The notes under the pieces: model-generated
What the model was told of the DNA's origin: nothing
Databases searched by the model: none
What the model saw: the letters and a program-made list of their open reading frames with translations, nothing else
Origin: CAAGNP01 sp045595965
GTDB lineage: Bacteria > Bacteroidota > Bacteroidia > Bacteroidales > UBA932
Direction: 5' to 3'
DNA: 64,000 bases
Assembly (NCBI GenBank): GCA_045595965.1
Contig: JAZOBN010000028.1
Location: 1-64,000 of the forward strand
Made by a program: the position numbers and the translations under genes
Shown: in pieces, positions 7,952 through 16,429 of the stretch
How positions within the stretch are numbered: position 1 is the stretch's first letter
Layout of the letters: every line of letters starts with the position of its first letter

Positions 7952-10900
7952 ATGAGTATATATAAAACCGCGATTAACAAACCGGTAACGACTGTTCTTA
8001 TATTCGTTGCCGTGGCGATTATCGGTCTGTTCTCTTTGAACAAATTGCCGATCGACCAGTTCCCGGAGATGGAGCCACCATATATTACTGTGATGACTAC
8101 ATATCCTGGAGCAAGTGCCTCAGAAATCGAGACCAATGTTACCAAGATTGTTGAGAACAGTCTGAACTCGGTCGATGGTCTTAAAGAGATTTCTTCTCAA
8201 TCAAAGGACCATATGTCCATGGTTATGCTTGAGATGGAGTGGGGGACAAACCTTGATGAGGTGATGAACGATGTCCGCTCTTATGTCGATATGTTGAAGG
8301 ATCAGCTTCCTGATGGTTGCAGCAACCCTTTCATCTTCAAGTTCAGTTCGAGTTCAATGCCTATTATCCAGTTTGCAATTACTGCAGACAAGAGTTATGC
8401 AGGCCTTGATAAACTCCTCAATGACGAAGTTATACCACAATTGAACCGTGTCAACGGCATCGGTAACATCTCATTGTCGGGATCTCCGGAAAGATATGTA
8501 TATGTGAATATTGACCAGGCAAAACTTGATGCTTATGGTATTCCATTGGAGAGTGTCGGCAATATGATCAGTGCAAATAACTTGAACTTGTCATCGGGTA
8601 CCGTGAAGATGAATCAGGAGCAGTACCAGATGCAGGTAAGAAGTGAGTATGTGGAGAGTTCGGAGATTGAGAATATTGTTGTTACCACTACCCCTACAGG
8701 ACAACAGGTGTTCGTTAGGGATATTGCAGAGGTGAAGGATACTATCAAGGATCTCTCTTTGGATGAAAAGGTGAACAGTCGTGACGGTGTCCGTATGATG
8801 ATTACCAAACAGACTGGTGCGAACACTGTGAAAATCTGTGAGGCTGTTGTCAAGGAGATGCAGAGAATTGAGAAGGACCTCCCTTCAGATGTGAAGATCG
8901 AGACCATCTACGACTCTTCAGAAGAGATCCGCAATTCAATCAATTCGTTGGCTGAATCTATCTTCTACGCGTTGTTGTTTGTGGTGCTGGTGGTTCTTTT
9001 GTTCCTGGGAAGATGGCGTGCAACATTTATTATCGGTATTACTATCCCTATCGCATTGATCGTTGCCTTTATCTACTTGCTGTTGGTTGACAGTTCATTG
9101 AATATTATTTCACTTTGTTCGTTGACTGTGGCAATCGGTATGGTTGTGGACGATGCTATCGTGGTGTTGGAGAATATTACCAAGCATATCGAGAGGGGTT
9201 CAAGCCCGAGAGAGGCTTCAATCTATGCTACCAATGAGGTGTGGACCTCAGTTATTGCGACCACATTGGTTATCGTAGTGGTGTTTGTCCCTCTTACAAT
9301 GTTGGGTGGACAGGCAGGTGTCTTGTTCAAAGAGTTGGGTTGGATTGTAACCATAGTGGTATGTACATCTACAGTTGTGGCTATCACCCTTACCCCTACG
9401 TTGTGCTCTAAACTTCTTAAAGCCAAGAAGATTACAGTAGATGAGTTTGGTAATATCAAGGAGATACAGTCGAAGAAGAACTGGTATGAAAAATATGTCG
9501 TAAGGGTTCTTGACAAGATTGACCTTGTGTATGCAAATATCCTCCGCTGGTGTCTGACACATAAGAAACTGGTGATACTTTTCGCTGTTTTGTTCTTCTT
9601 TGGTTCTTTGACCCCTATGATTATGGGTAAAGTGGGTACCGACTTTATGCAGACATCAGACAACGGCCGTCTGTCAATCACTGTCGAACTTCAGCCGGGT
9701 ACACGTATTGAACAGACACTTAAGACAGCACGTGTTCTTGAAAACAGATTCAGAGAACTTGTCCCAGAGATGACAATGCTTTCGACATCGGCAGGTTCGA
9801 ATGATGATGCAGGTGTGGGGGCAATCTTTTCTCAGACAACCAACTACAAGATCTCAATGACTGTGGTATGTACAAAGAAGTATGAGCGTGAGCGTTCAAT
9901 TTTTGAAATCGCAGAGGTGTTGCGTAATGAATTGAGCACATATCCCGAAATTATTACATATCAGTGTAATGTATCAGGAGGTATGGGGGGAAGCGGCACC
10001 AAAGTAAGTGTAGAGATCTATGGTTACGACTTTGATGAGACAAATATCTTCGCAGCAGAGGTGATGCGTGCCATAAAGGAGAAGGTGCCTGGAGCCCGTG
10101 ATATAGTAAATAGCCGAGATGCAGAGAGAGCAGAGCTGAAAGTGGTTGTTGACAAGGAGAAATGTGCATATCTTGGTCTTACTTCTGCAACCATCTCCAC
10201 ATATGTCCGCAACCGTGTGAATGGTATGGCATGCGGATTCTTGAAAGAGGATGGAGATGAATATGATATCGTTGTAAGATTGAAAGAGGAGGATAGAAAC
10301 ACTTTGAGCAAACTTCAGGATCTGACAATCCCAACCCCTATGGGTGGAAAGGTAAAATTGAGCGAGATTGCTACAATCGAAGAGTACTGGGCACCTCAAA
10401 CAATTACCCGCAAATCACGTCAGCGTTTCTTGTCTGTAAACGTCACCCCTTACAATATCTCTTTGGGTGAGTTGGCAATGCAGATTGAAGCAGCTTTGGC
10501 CGATGTCCATGCACCTGCCGGTATTGTTTACCGTCTTGGAGGTAACTATGAGGACCAACAGGAATCTTTCGGAGATATGGGTACTTTGGCGCTGTTGATC
10601 ATCCTCCTTGTATATGTGGTGATGGCATCACAATTCGAGTCCCTCTCGAAACCAACCATCATCATGATGTCGGTTCCTTTTGCAATCTCCGGTGTCGTGC
10701 TGGCATTGTGGATGACCGGTACAACTCTCGATATGATCGGTGCACTCGGATGTATCATGCTGGTGGGTATTGTGGTGAAGAACGGTATTGTGCTGGTGGA
10801 TTACATCAATCTGATGCGCGACAGAGGTTATGAACTGAATGAGGCAATTGCCCTCTCTGGTGCATCCCGTCTCCGTCCTGTACTTATGACTGCATTTACC

Positions 10901-11146
10901 ACCTTGCTTGGTATGCTCCCTATGGCATTGAGCGAAGGTGAAGGTGCAGAGATGTGGCAGCCACTTGGTATCGTGGTAATCGGTGGTCTTTTGGTTTCAA
11001 CCCTGGTTACATTGATTATTGTCCCTGTGGTTTATGCAGTGATGTCAAGACACGGAGAGAGGGATAAAGCAGAAAAACAACGTAAAAACTTTATCTTTAT
11101 GCAGATCTCAACCTCTGCATCAAAGAGTGAAAATGAGGAGGAATAA
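7952..11146 (+). CDS. RND (HAE1-type) multidrug efflux transporter, inner-membrane pump
   Basis: A 1064-residue AcrB-like pump with twelve membrane helices and two large periplasmic loops. The proton-relay residues are intact: paired aspartates in GMVVDDAIVVLENI (D400, D401) and the TM10 lysine in GIVVKNGIVLVDYI (about K943). The N-terminus (YKTAINKPVTTVLIFVAV...LPIDQFPEMEPP) is typical of the HAE1 group. It lies directly after its adaptor and 3 bp before a small P-II-like gene. The transported compound cannot be told from sequence. Confidence 0.95.
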   Translation: MSIYKTAINKPVTTVLIFVAVAIIGLFSLNKLPIDQFPEMEPPYITVMTTYPGASASEIETNVTKIVENSLNSVDGLKEISSQSKDHMSMVMLEMEWGTNLDEVMNDVRSYVDMLKDQLPDGCSNPFIFKFSSSSMPIIQFAITADKSYAGLDKLLNDEVIPQLNRVNGIGNISLSGSPERYVYVNIDQAKLDAYGIPLESVGNMISANNLNLSSGTVKMNQEQYQMQVRSEYVESSEIENIVVTTTPTGQQVFVRDIAEVKDTIKDLSLDEKVNSRDGVRMMITKQTGANTVKICEAVVKEMQRIEKDLPSDVKIETIYDSSEEIRNSINSLAESIFYALLFVVLVVLLFLGRWRATFIIGITIPIALIVAFIYLLLVDSSLNIISLCSLTVAIGMVVDDAIVVLENITKHIERGSSPREASIYATNEVWTSVIATTLVIVVVFVPLTMLGGQAGVLFKELGWIVTIVVCTSTVVAITLTPTLCSKLLKAKKITVDEFGNIKEIQSKKNWYEKYVVRVLDKIDLVYANILRWCLTHKKLVILFAVLFFFGSLTPMIMGKVGTDFMQTSDNGRLSITVELQPGTRIEQTLKTARVLENRFRELVPEMTMLSTSAGSNDDAGVGAIFSQTTNYKISMTVVCTKKYERERSIFEIAEVLRNELSTYPEIITYQCNVSGGMGGSGTKVSVEIYGYDFDETNIFAAEVMRAIKEKVPGARDIVNSRDAERAELKVVVDKEKCAYLGLTSATISTYVRNRVNGMACGFLKEDGDEYDIVVRLKEEDRNTLSKLQDLTIPTPMGGKVKLSEIATIEEYWAPQTITRKSRQRFLSVNVTPYNISLGELAMQIEAALADVHAPAGIVYRLGGNYEDQQESFGDMGTLALLIILLVYVVMASQFESLSKPTIIMMSVPFAISGVVLALWMTGTTLDMIGALGCIMLVGIVVKNGIVLVDYINLMRDRGYELNEAIALSGASRLRPVLMTAFTTLLGMLPMALSEGEGAEMWQPLGIVVIGGLLVSTLVTLIIVPVVYAVMSRHGERDKAEKQRKNFIFMQISTSASKSENEEE

Positions 11147-11149
11147 GAG

Positions 11150-11443
11150 ATGAAATCGGTATTTATAGTATTCAATCAGGCAAACACCGAAAGGGTGGAA
11201 TATATGCTTGATATGCTTGGAATCAACGGATTCACCTTTTTTGAAAATGTACAGGGGAGAGGTACCAACGGGGGTGAACCCCGTCGTGGTACCCACACCT
11301 GGCCAGAAATGAATTCAGCGGTAATCACTATTGTGGAGGATGATCAGGTGGATGAATTGCTCGATACAGTGAAGAAACTGGATATGAGAAATAAAGAAGT
11401 TGGAGTAAGGGCGTTTGTTTGGAATATTGAGCAAACGGTGTAG
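11150..11443 (+). CDS. PG0541-type, P-II-like transporter-associated protein
   Basis: A 97-residue protein beginning MKSVFIVFNQANTERVEYML and containing a glycine/arginine-rich loop (QGRGTNGGEPRRGTHTWPEM) between predicted beta-alpha-beta units, the layout of P-II/GlnB-like ferredoxin folds with a T-loop. It resembles the small family found next to RND pumps in Bacteroidales (named after Porphyromonas PG0541). It starts 3 bp after the pump stop codon. A role in sensing a nucleotide or metabolite and modulating the pump is inference; no function is established to my knowledge. Confidence 0.75.
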   Translation: MKSVFIVFNQANTERVEYMLDMLGINGFTFFENVQGRGTNGGEPRRGTHTWPEMNSAVITIVEDDQVDELLDTVKKLDMRNKEVGVRAFVWNIEQTV

Positions 11444-11462
11444 GAATAGTGAGTTTTTTTAC

Positions 11463-11470
11463 TACTTTTG
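11463..11470 (+). promoter_or_regulatory. Possible -7 box before the first PorT-like gene
   Basis: TACTTTTG fits TAnnTTTG and ends 8 nt before the ATG at 11479, but no -33 TTTG is at the right spacing. It may give an internal, nearly leaderless transcript within the efflux run, or be chance. Confidence 0.35.
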
Positions 11471-11478
11471 TAGTAGTT

Positions 11479-12108
11479 ATGAAAAGAAAAACTCAGATAT
11501 TTCTCGCGATATTTTCAACTCTGATTCTCTCCGTTTCGGTAGCGAATGGTCAAATCCGTTATGGAGTAAAGGGGGGGATGAGTTTCTCTTCATTCTCATC
11601 TTTTGAGGTGGGGTATATATCAGAAGCAGTAAACAGTCATACTGGATTCAATGCCGGTGTGGCTGTTTGTGTTGATCTCCCTTTCGGTCTGGCTATCCAG
11701 CCAGAACTCTTGTATATGGAGAAGGGGATGGATCTCGGGAAAGCAGTTCTTAAAACAAGCTATCTCGAACTTCCTGTCAGCCTTCAATGGGGACTTGACC
11801 TGATTATGATGCGCCCTTTTATTGCGGTTACACCATATGTAGGGTATGCTCTGAACGTTAGTGGAAAGAATATTCCAGAGTATGTGTTGGACAACAAATT
11901 GTACAACAGAGTTGAATATGGGGTAGGTATTGGTGGCGGTATAGATATCTGGAGATTGCAGATAAATGCGAGATACTGCTGGAATATCGGCAACTTCGGT
12001 GCTGTCGATTTTTTGGGGGTTACAGACAAGAATATCGCAGAACTGATCTCTACTTTGAATGATGGAAACTACAGAGGGTTTGAACTGTCTCTCTTGTTTT
12101 TCTTTTAG
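11479..12108 (+). CDS. PorT-family outer-membrane beta-barrel protein (first paralogue)
   Basis: A 209-residue protein with a signal peptide (MKRKTQIFLAIFSTLILSVSVANG) and an alternating hydrophobic pattern ending in an aromatic residue (LLFFF), as in small outer-membrane barrels. The opening IRYGVKGGMSFSS and the later PELLYMEKG are typical of the PorT/OmpW-like family of Bacteroidota. It is a clear paralogue of the gene at 12467. The start at 11479 is preferred because the signal peptide begins there. Confidence 0.8.
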   Translation: MKRKTQIFLAIFSTLILSVSVANGQIRYGVKGGMSFSSFSSFEVGYISEAVNSHTGFNAGVAVCVDLPFGLAIQPELLYMEKGMDLGKAVLKTSYLELPVSLQWGLDLIMMRPFIAVTPYVGYALNVSGKNIPEYVLDNKLYNRVEYGVGIGGGIDIWRLQINARYCWNIGNFGAVDFLGVTDKNIAELISTLNDGNYRGFELSLLFFF

Positions 12109-12140
12109 TATCAAATAATAAAACATAAAATTATACTATT

Positions 12141-12452
12141 ATGACAGCAGTTAATGATTCTAATTTTGAAGAATTGGTCCTACAATCAGAACTACCCGTA
12201 TTGGTCGATTTCTGGGCACCATGGTGCGGACCTTGCAGAATGATCTCTCCTATTGTTGAGGAGTTGGCAGCGGAATATGAAGGGAAATATCTTATCACCA
12301 AATGCAATGTGGATGATGCTTCAGAAGTTCCTGTGAAATATGGTATCAGAAATATCCCTACCATCCTCTTCTTCAAGGGAGGTGAGTTGAAAGATAAGAT
12401 GGTCGGAACAACAACAAAAGCGGCTATCGTTGAAAAATTGAATACACTTTAA
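12141..12452 (+). CDS. trxA: Thioredoxin
   Basis: A 103-residue thioredoxin with the active site WCGPC (W28-C32), preceded by VDFWAPWCGP, and the cis-proline loop RNIPT (P73). It lacks a signal peptide and so acts in the cytoplasm as a disulfide reductant. It sits between two PorT-like outer-membrane protein genes (gaps 32 and 14 bp), an unexpected setting for a cytoplasmic redox protein. Confidence 0.95.
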   Translation: MTAVNDSNFEELVLQSELPVLVDFWAPWCGPCRMISPIVEELAAEYEGKYLITKCNVDDASEVPVKYGIRNIPTILFFKGGELKDKMVGTTTKAAIVEKLNTL

Positions 12453-12466
12453 TAAATATTACAGTT

Positions 12467-13123
12467 ATGAGAAAGATTTTTAGTTTTATCGTAGTATGTG
12501 CAGTGGCTCTTTCCATTAGTTTTTCTGCTGATGCACAAGTGAAATTTGGAATTAAAGGTGGTTTGAACCTTACAAACCTGACAGGAGATGTTAAACAGGA
12601 TGTAAAGGATGTCTTCTCTACTTACACAGGATTCCATGGTGGTGTTGCTTTGAATATCGGACTTCCATTGGGCTTTGCTTTGCAACCGGAGGTTCTTTAT
12701 ACTCAAAAAGGTACCAGCTTGAAAATGGATGTCTTGGGTAAATCTCTAACAAGCAACATCATTTCGGGTGCGGTACAGGTACCTGTAGGTGTGCAATGGG
12801 GTTTCAAATTGGGTCCTGTAAGACCATTTGTTCAGGCTGTTCCATATATCAGCTTCCCTGTCTCTTATTCATTGAAAACCTCATTTGATGGGGAGACTGA
12901 TAGAGAAAAATTGGAAAGTGATAATTTCCAATCATTTGATTATGGTGCTGGTCTTGGAGTCGGTATAGATATCTGGAAATTGCAGGTTTCTGCAAAATAC
13001 AACTGGTCATTCGGTACCTGGACCAAAGAGAGTGGTGAAACTGCAAGCGATATCATGGATAATGTCTCTAAAGAGAATGCCAAGATATCCGGATTTGAAA
13101 TTTCTCTTGGAATTTTCTTCTAA
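12467..13123 (+). CDS. PorT-family outer-membrane beta-barrel protein (second paralogue)
   Basis: A 218-residue protein with a signal peptide (MRKIFSFIVVCAVALSISFSADAQ) followed by VKFGIKGGLNLTNL, PEVLYTQKG, RPFVQAVPY and GVGIDIWKLQVSAKYNWSFG, each matching a counterpart in the gene at 11479 and indicating tandem duplication. It ends EISLGIFF, a typical barrel C-terminus. It overlaps nothing and lies 3 bp before the polyprenyl synthase. Function within the family is unknown. Confidence 0.82.
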   Translation: MRKIFSFIVVCAVALSISFSADAQVKFGIKGGLNLTNLTGDVKQDVKDVFSTYTGFHGGVALNIGLPLGFALQPEVLYTQKGTSLKMDVLGKSLTSNIISGAVQVPVGVQWGFKLGPVRPFVQAVPYISFPVSYSLKTSFDGETDREKLESDNFQSFDYGAGLGVGIDIWKLQVSAKYNWSFGTWTKESGETASDIMDNVSKENAKISGFEISLGIFF

Positions 13124-13126
13124 AAG

Positions 13127-14128
13127 ATGACTAAAGCACAAAGTCTGGCTGATATTCAGTCGGCTATAGGAAAGGACTGGACAGATCTTAAATCGTATAT
13201 AAAGGAGTCCCTTTTATCTGATGTGGATCTGTTGAATAGGATTAACGGGCATCTCTTCCTGACCACAGGAAAGATGCTCCGTCCTTTACTATCTCTCCTG
13301 GTAGCAAAGGGGTGCGGAGATACAAATCCTATGGCGACAATGGCTTGTGCGGCCGCTTCTGAAATAATCCATACTGCAACATTGCTGCATGATGATGTAG
13401 TAGATGAGAGTGATTACAGACGTGGCAAAATTACTGTAAATGCCCTTTTTTCCCCTGGGGCTTCTCTTCTGATAGGGGATTATTGGCTCTCAAAGGCGAT
13501 AAAAGTTATTATCTCAAACGGCACAGATTTCAGAGTTATCAGATATTTTGCCCAAACTATAGAGGATCTATCCGAGGGAGAATTGCTTCAGATGCAAAAG
13601 GCTGAGGATTGTTCTACTACTATGGATGATTATCTCAAAATCATACATAAGAAGACAGCCAGTCTTTTTATTGCTGCCATGTGCAGTACTGTGGTTGCAA
13701 TTGATGGAGAAAAGGGGATAGAGGAGGGGGTTAAGGATTTTGCACACAAGTTGGGTCTGGCTTTTCAGATGAGGGATGATATCCTCGATTATTCTGCTAC
13801 ACCCCTTGATGGTAAGGATGTGGGTTCAGATCTGGCGGAGAGAAAGATAACACTCCCATTGTTGTGTGCTTTTGAGAACGCACCTCGGGAGGAGGAAGAG
13901 ATAAGGGGGGTGATCAGAAAAATCGATCCCACAAAGGGGGGAGAGGATCCTCAGAACAAGGAGTACATAAATAAAGTACGCCAGTATGTTCTGGAGAACA
14001 ATGGCGTACAAAGTGCCAAATCACGCCTTAATGGATATATTGCCTCTTCGATAGAGTCTCTGTCTGTCCTTCCAGATACCCAATACAAGGATTATATAGC
14101 CTCTATAGCTGAAATTTTAAGTATGTAA
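13127..14128 (+). CDS. Polyprenyl (octaprenyl-type) diphosphate synthase
   Basis: A 333-residue trans-prenyltransferase. Both aspartate-rich motifs are present: LLHDDVVDESDYRRG (DDVVD at 89-93) and FQMRDDILDY (DDILD at 217-221), plus GKMLRP near residue 48. It chains isopentenyl diphosphate onto an allylic primer to make the side chain of menaquinone. Chain length cannot be fixed from sequence alone. It closes the plus-strand run and overlaps the 3' end of trmB by 26 bp, tail to tail. Confidence 0.92.
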   Translation: MTKAQSLADIQSAIGKDWTDLKSYIKESLLSDVDLLNRINGHLFLTTGKMLRPLLSLLVAKGCGDTNPMATMACAAASEIIHTATLLHDDVVDESDYRRGKITVNALFSPGASLLIGDYWLSKAIKVIISNGTDFRVIRYFAQTIEDLSEGELLQMQKAEDCSTTMDDYLKIIHKKTASLFIAAMCSTVVAIDGEKGIEEGVKDFAHKLGLAFQMRDDILDYSATPLDGKDVGSDLAERKITLPLLCAFENAPREEEEIRGVIRKIDPTKGGEDPQNKEYINKVRQYVLENNGVQSAKSRLNGYIASSIESLSVLPDTQYKDYIASIAEILSM

Positions 14129-14771
14129 TGGGCATACCTTTTGCCAGAAACTGGGATTCATAAAATGTCTTTACAGATGTAATCTCCTCTGCAACAGGTT
14201 TCTCTGAGTTGTAGATATCATTATTTGCCTCAATCAATCTGTGGTTTCCCTCTTGAATCACTTCAAGTGTCGATTCGTGCAATAGAATACTGTCTGTCTT
14301 GAGATGGATTATTCCATCTTCCTGGAGAAATGTGCTGTATCTCTCAAGGAACTGGTGGCTGGTCAATCTTTTCTTGGGTTTGTTGGGTTGGGGGTCAGCG
14401 AAGGTAACCCATATCTCCGAGACTTCATCTTTGGCAAAGAGTGATGTTATGAACTCTATTCTTGCCCTCAGAAAAGCTACATTCGGGAGTTTGTTCTCAG
14501 TAGCATATTTCGCCCCTTTCCACAAACGGGCCCCTTTGATATCTACACCTATAAAGTTTTTGTCGGGATATTTCTCAGATAGGGCAATGGTGTATTCCCC
14601 TTTACCACAACCAAGTTCGAGGACAATTGGGTTGTTGTTCTTAAAAACCTTTTCGTGCCATTGACCCTTAATCGGATGGTCTTTTCCCAGCACCTCATCT
14701 GTTGTGGGCTGGATAAGGCATTCGAAGGTGAGATTCTCTCTGAATTTTCTCAGTTTATCTTTTCCGCTCAT
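14103..14771 (-). CDS. trmB: tRNA (guanine-N7-)-methyltransferase
   Basis: A 222-residue class I SAM methyltransferase that makes m7G46 in tRNA. Motif I reads VLELGCGKGEYT, motif II ENFIGVD-like (NFIGVDIKGAR), and the substrate motif is FADPQPNKPKKRLTSHQFL, where TrmB usually has PDPWPKKRHxKRR, so the Bacteroidetes variant is seen. It is the last gene of a six-gene minus-strand operon and overlaps gldH by 17 bp. Confidence 0.92.
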   Translation of the reverse strand: MSGKDKLRKFRENLTFECLIQPTTDEVLGKDHPIKGQWHEKVFKNNNPIVLELGCGKGEYTIALSEKYPDKNFIGVDIKGARLWKGAKYATENKLPNVAFLRARIEFITSLFAKDEVSEIWVTFADPQPNKPKKRLTSHQFLERYSTFLQEDGIIHLKTDSILLHESTLEVIQEGNHRLIEANNDIYNSEKPVAEEITSVKTFYESQFLAKGMPITYLKFQL

Positions 14772-15249
14772 TTTTTTTCAGATTTATTCCAATGGTGTTG
14801 ATCCCACGGAGGGTGTCACTTCCACCCTTTCCTTTGTTTGTTATCTCGATCCTGCAACTCCACACTCCACATGTGTCGAGATGGATGTTGTCAGATATTT
14901 TATACTCAACTTCATCTATTGATTGGTGACGGTATGTTTTGACCTTACCTCTTTTCCATAGGATTTTGTCAACAGGGGTAGAGAATGGGATCGACAGCGA
15001 TGCTCCGGAAGGGGATACAAGTGCTACCGTTCCATCAATTGTAGGGTGGTTGAAGTCCCTTTTTAGACTGAACCCTATCATCACGTCGTAGGTAGAGAGG
15101 GTGTCTGCTATCTCAAACGTCAGAGGTACAGGGGTTCTGGTGTCGAGCCCGTCAGAGGGTATGGTTGCAAAGGCAAAATCTTTCTGAGGTTCAATGCAAC
15201 CCGTCAGAGCCAGGAGGATAACTGTCACTATTGCAGATATCTTATGCAT
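14755..15249 (-). CDS. gldH: Gliding-motility-type lipoprotein GldH
   Basis: A 164-residue lipoprotein with lipobox LTGC (Cys18). The body matches the GldH family: DTRTPVPLTFEIADT, a central IGFSLKRDFNH strand region, and the C-terminal HLDTCGVWSCRIEI. GldH is needed for gliding in Flavobacterium but is kept in non-gliding Bacteroidales, where its role is unclear. The start at 15249 gives the signal peptide directly. It overlaps ricT upstream by 8 bp and trmB downstream by 17 bp, indicating tight translational coupling. Confidence 0.85.
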   Translation of the reverse strand: MHKISAIVTVILLALTGCIEPQKDFAFATIPSDGLDTRTPVPLTFEIADTLSTYDVMIGFSLKRDFNHPTIDGTVALVSPSGASLSIPFSTPVDKILWKRGKVKTYRHQSIDEVEYKISDNIHLDTCGVWSCRIEITNKGKGGSDTLRGINTIGINLKKNERKR

Positions 15250-16420
15250 CTCTCTTCTGTGGCTGGTTGTTGTTATTACCTTTGCGGTTCTTCCCTTTGT
15301 TGTGTCGGTTTTTTCCCTTTCCTTTGTTCTTGTCTTTGTCAAACCTGTCTATCTTGTCATCCCCCACTGTGCTGACAAAATCGGTGCTTTTCTCCTCTTG
15401 AAGGGTGTTTTTGATGGAGTTTGCCTGAATCCCCTTTTTGTTGAGACGGATGATGTTCCTTACTTCATCTGAAGTAAGGGGATACATATCAGACATATTG
15501 CCTTGTTCATAAGAGAACCAGAGGGTGTCTTTCAGAACATTTGTCTTGACCAGATATGCCTCTCCATCTTTTAGTTGCAATGGGGCATTTACATAGGCAA
15601 TTCTCTCGTGAGCCTCCTGATAAAGTGCTGCTTCGTAGTTGATGCAACATTTGAGTTTGCTGCATTGCCCTGCAAGTTTCTGGGGATTTAGAGAGAGATC
15701 CTGACAACGGGCAGCATGGGTGGTGATAGAGTGGAATCCGGAGATATAGTTCGAGCAGCAAAGGGCCCTGCCACAAACACCAATTCCACCGATAAGACCA
15801 GCTTCCTGTCTTGCTCCGATCTGTTTCATTTCGATACGGATCTTGAACTCTTCTGCAAATACTTTGATCAGCTGACGGAAATCGACCCTTTCATCTGCGA
15901 TGTAGTAGAAGATCGCTTTGGTTCCGTCTCCCTGAAACTCCACATCACCTATTTTCATGTTGAGTTCCATCTGGGCAGCAATCTGACGGGATCTGATCAT
16001 AGTCTTGTGCTCCCTGCCGATAGCCTCCTGCCACCTCTCAATATCGAGAGCTTTGGCTTTGCGGTATATTTTTTTGAATTCGTAGGTCTTGTAGTCAAGG
16101 TTGTGACGTTTCATCTGAAGTGCTACAATAGGTCCATTGAGGGTAATGATACCGACGTCATGACCGGCAGCAGCTTCTACCACCACAATATCCCCCTCTT
16201 TGAGAATCTGGCCGGATGTGTTGGTGAAAAATGATTTGCGGGTGTTTTTGAAGCGTACTTCATAGATGTCCCTGACATCGGTCTGGGAGATCCCTTCAAG
16301 CCAGTTGAAAACACTTAATTTGCAGCAACTCTGGTCGTAGTTGCAGATCAGTTCCCCCTGAGGAGTCCTTTCGGTAGCGCATCCTCTCAGACAATCGTAT
16401 GTTGTTTTGTTCTCTTCCAT
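15242..16420 (-). CDS. ricT: PSP1 domain protein RicT
   Basis: A 392-residue PSP1/RicT protein. The core has FYYIADERVDFRQLIKVFAEEFKIRIEMKQIGARQEA, GGIGVCGRALCCSNYI and KLAGQCSKLKCCINYE, giving the conserved cysteines that ligate Fe-S clusters in the RicAFT complex of Bacillus. A basic, Asn/Lys-rich disordered tail follows from about residue 355 (KNKGKGKNRHNKGKNRKGNN). It probably acts in RNA processing or cell regulation. The ricT-gldH-trmB order recurs in Bacteroidales. Confidence 0.88.
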   Translation of the reverse strand: MEENKTTYDCLRGCATERTPQGELICNYDQSCCKLSVFNWLEGISQTDVRDIYEVRFKNTRKSFFTNTSGQILKEGDIVVVEAAAGHDVGIITLNGPIVALQMKRHNLDYKTYEFKKIYRKAKALDIERWQEAIGREHKTMIRSRQIAAQMELNMKIGDVEFQGDGTKAIFYYIADERVDFRQLIKVFAEEFKIRIEMKQIGARQEAGLIGGIGVCGRALCCSNYISGFHSITTHAARCQDLSLNPQKLAGQCSKLKCCINYEAALYQEAHERIAYVNAPLQLKDGEAYLVKTNVLKDTLWFSYEQGNMSDMYPLTSDEVRNIIRLNKKGIQANSIKNTLQEEKSTDFVSTVGDDKIDRFDKDKNKGKGKNRHNKGKNRKGNNNNQPQKRDA

Positions 16421-16429
16421 AAATGTGTT

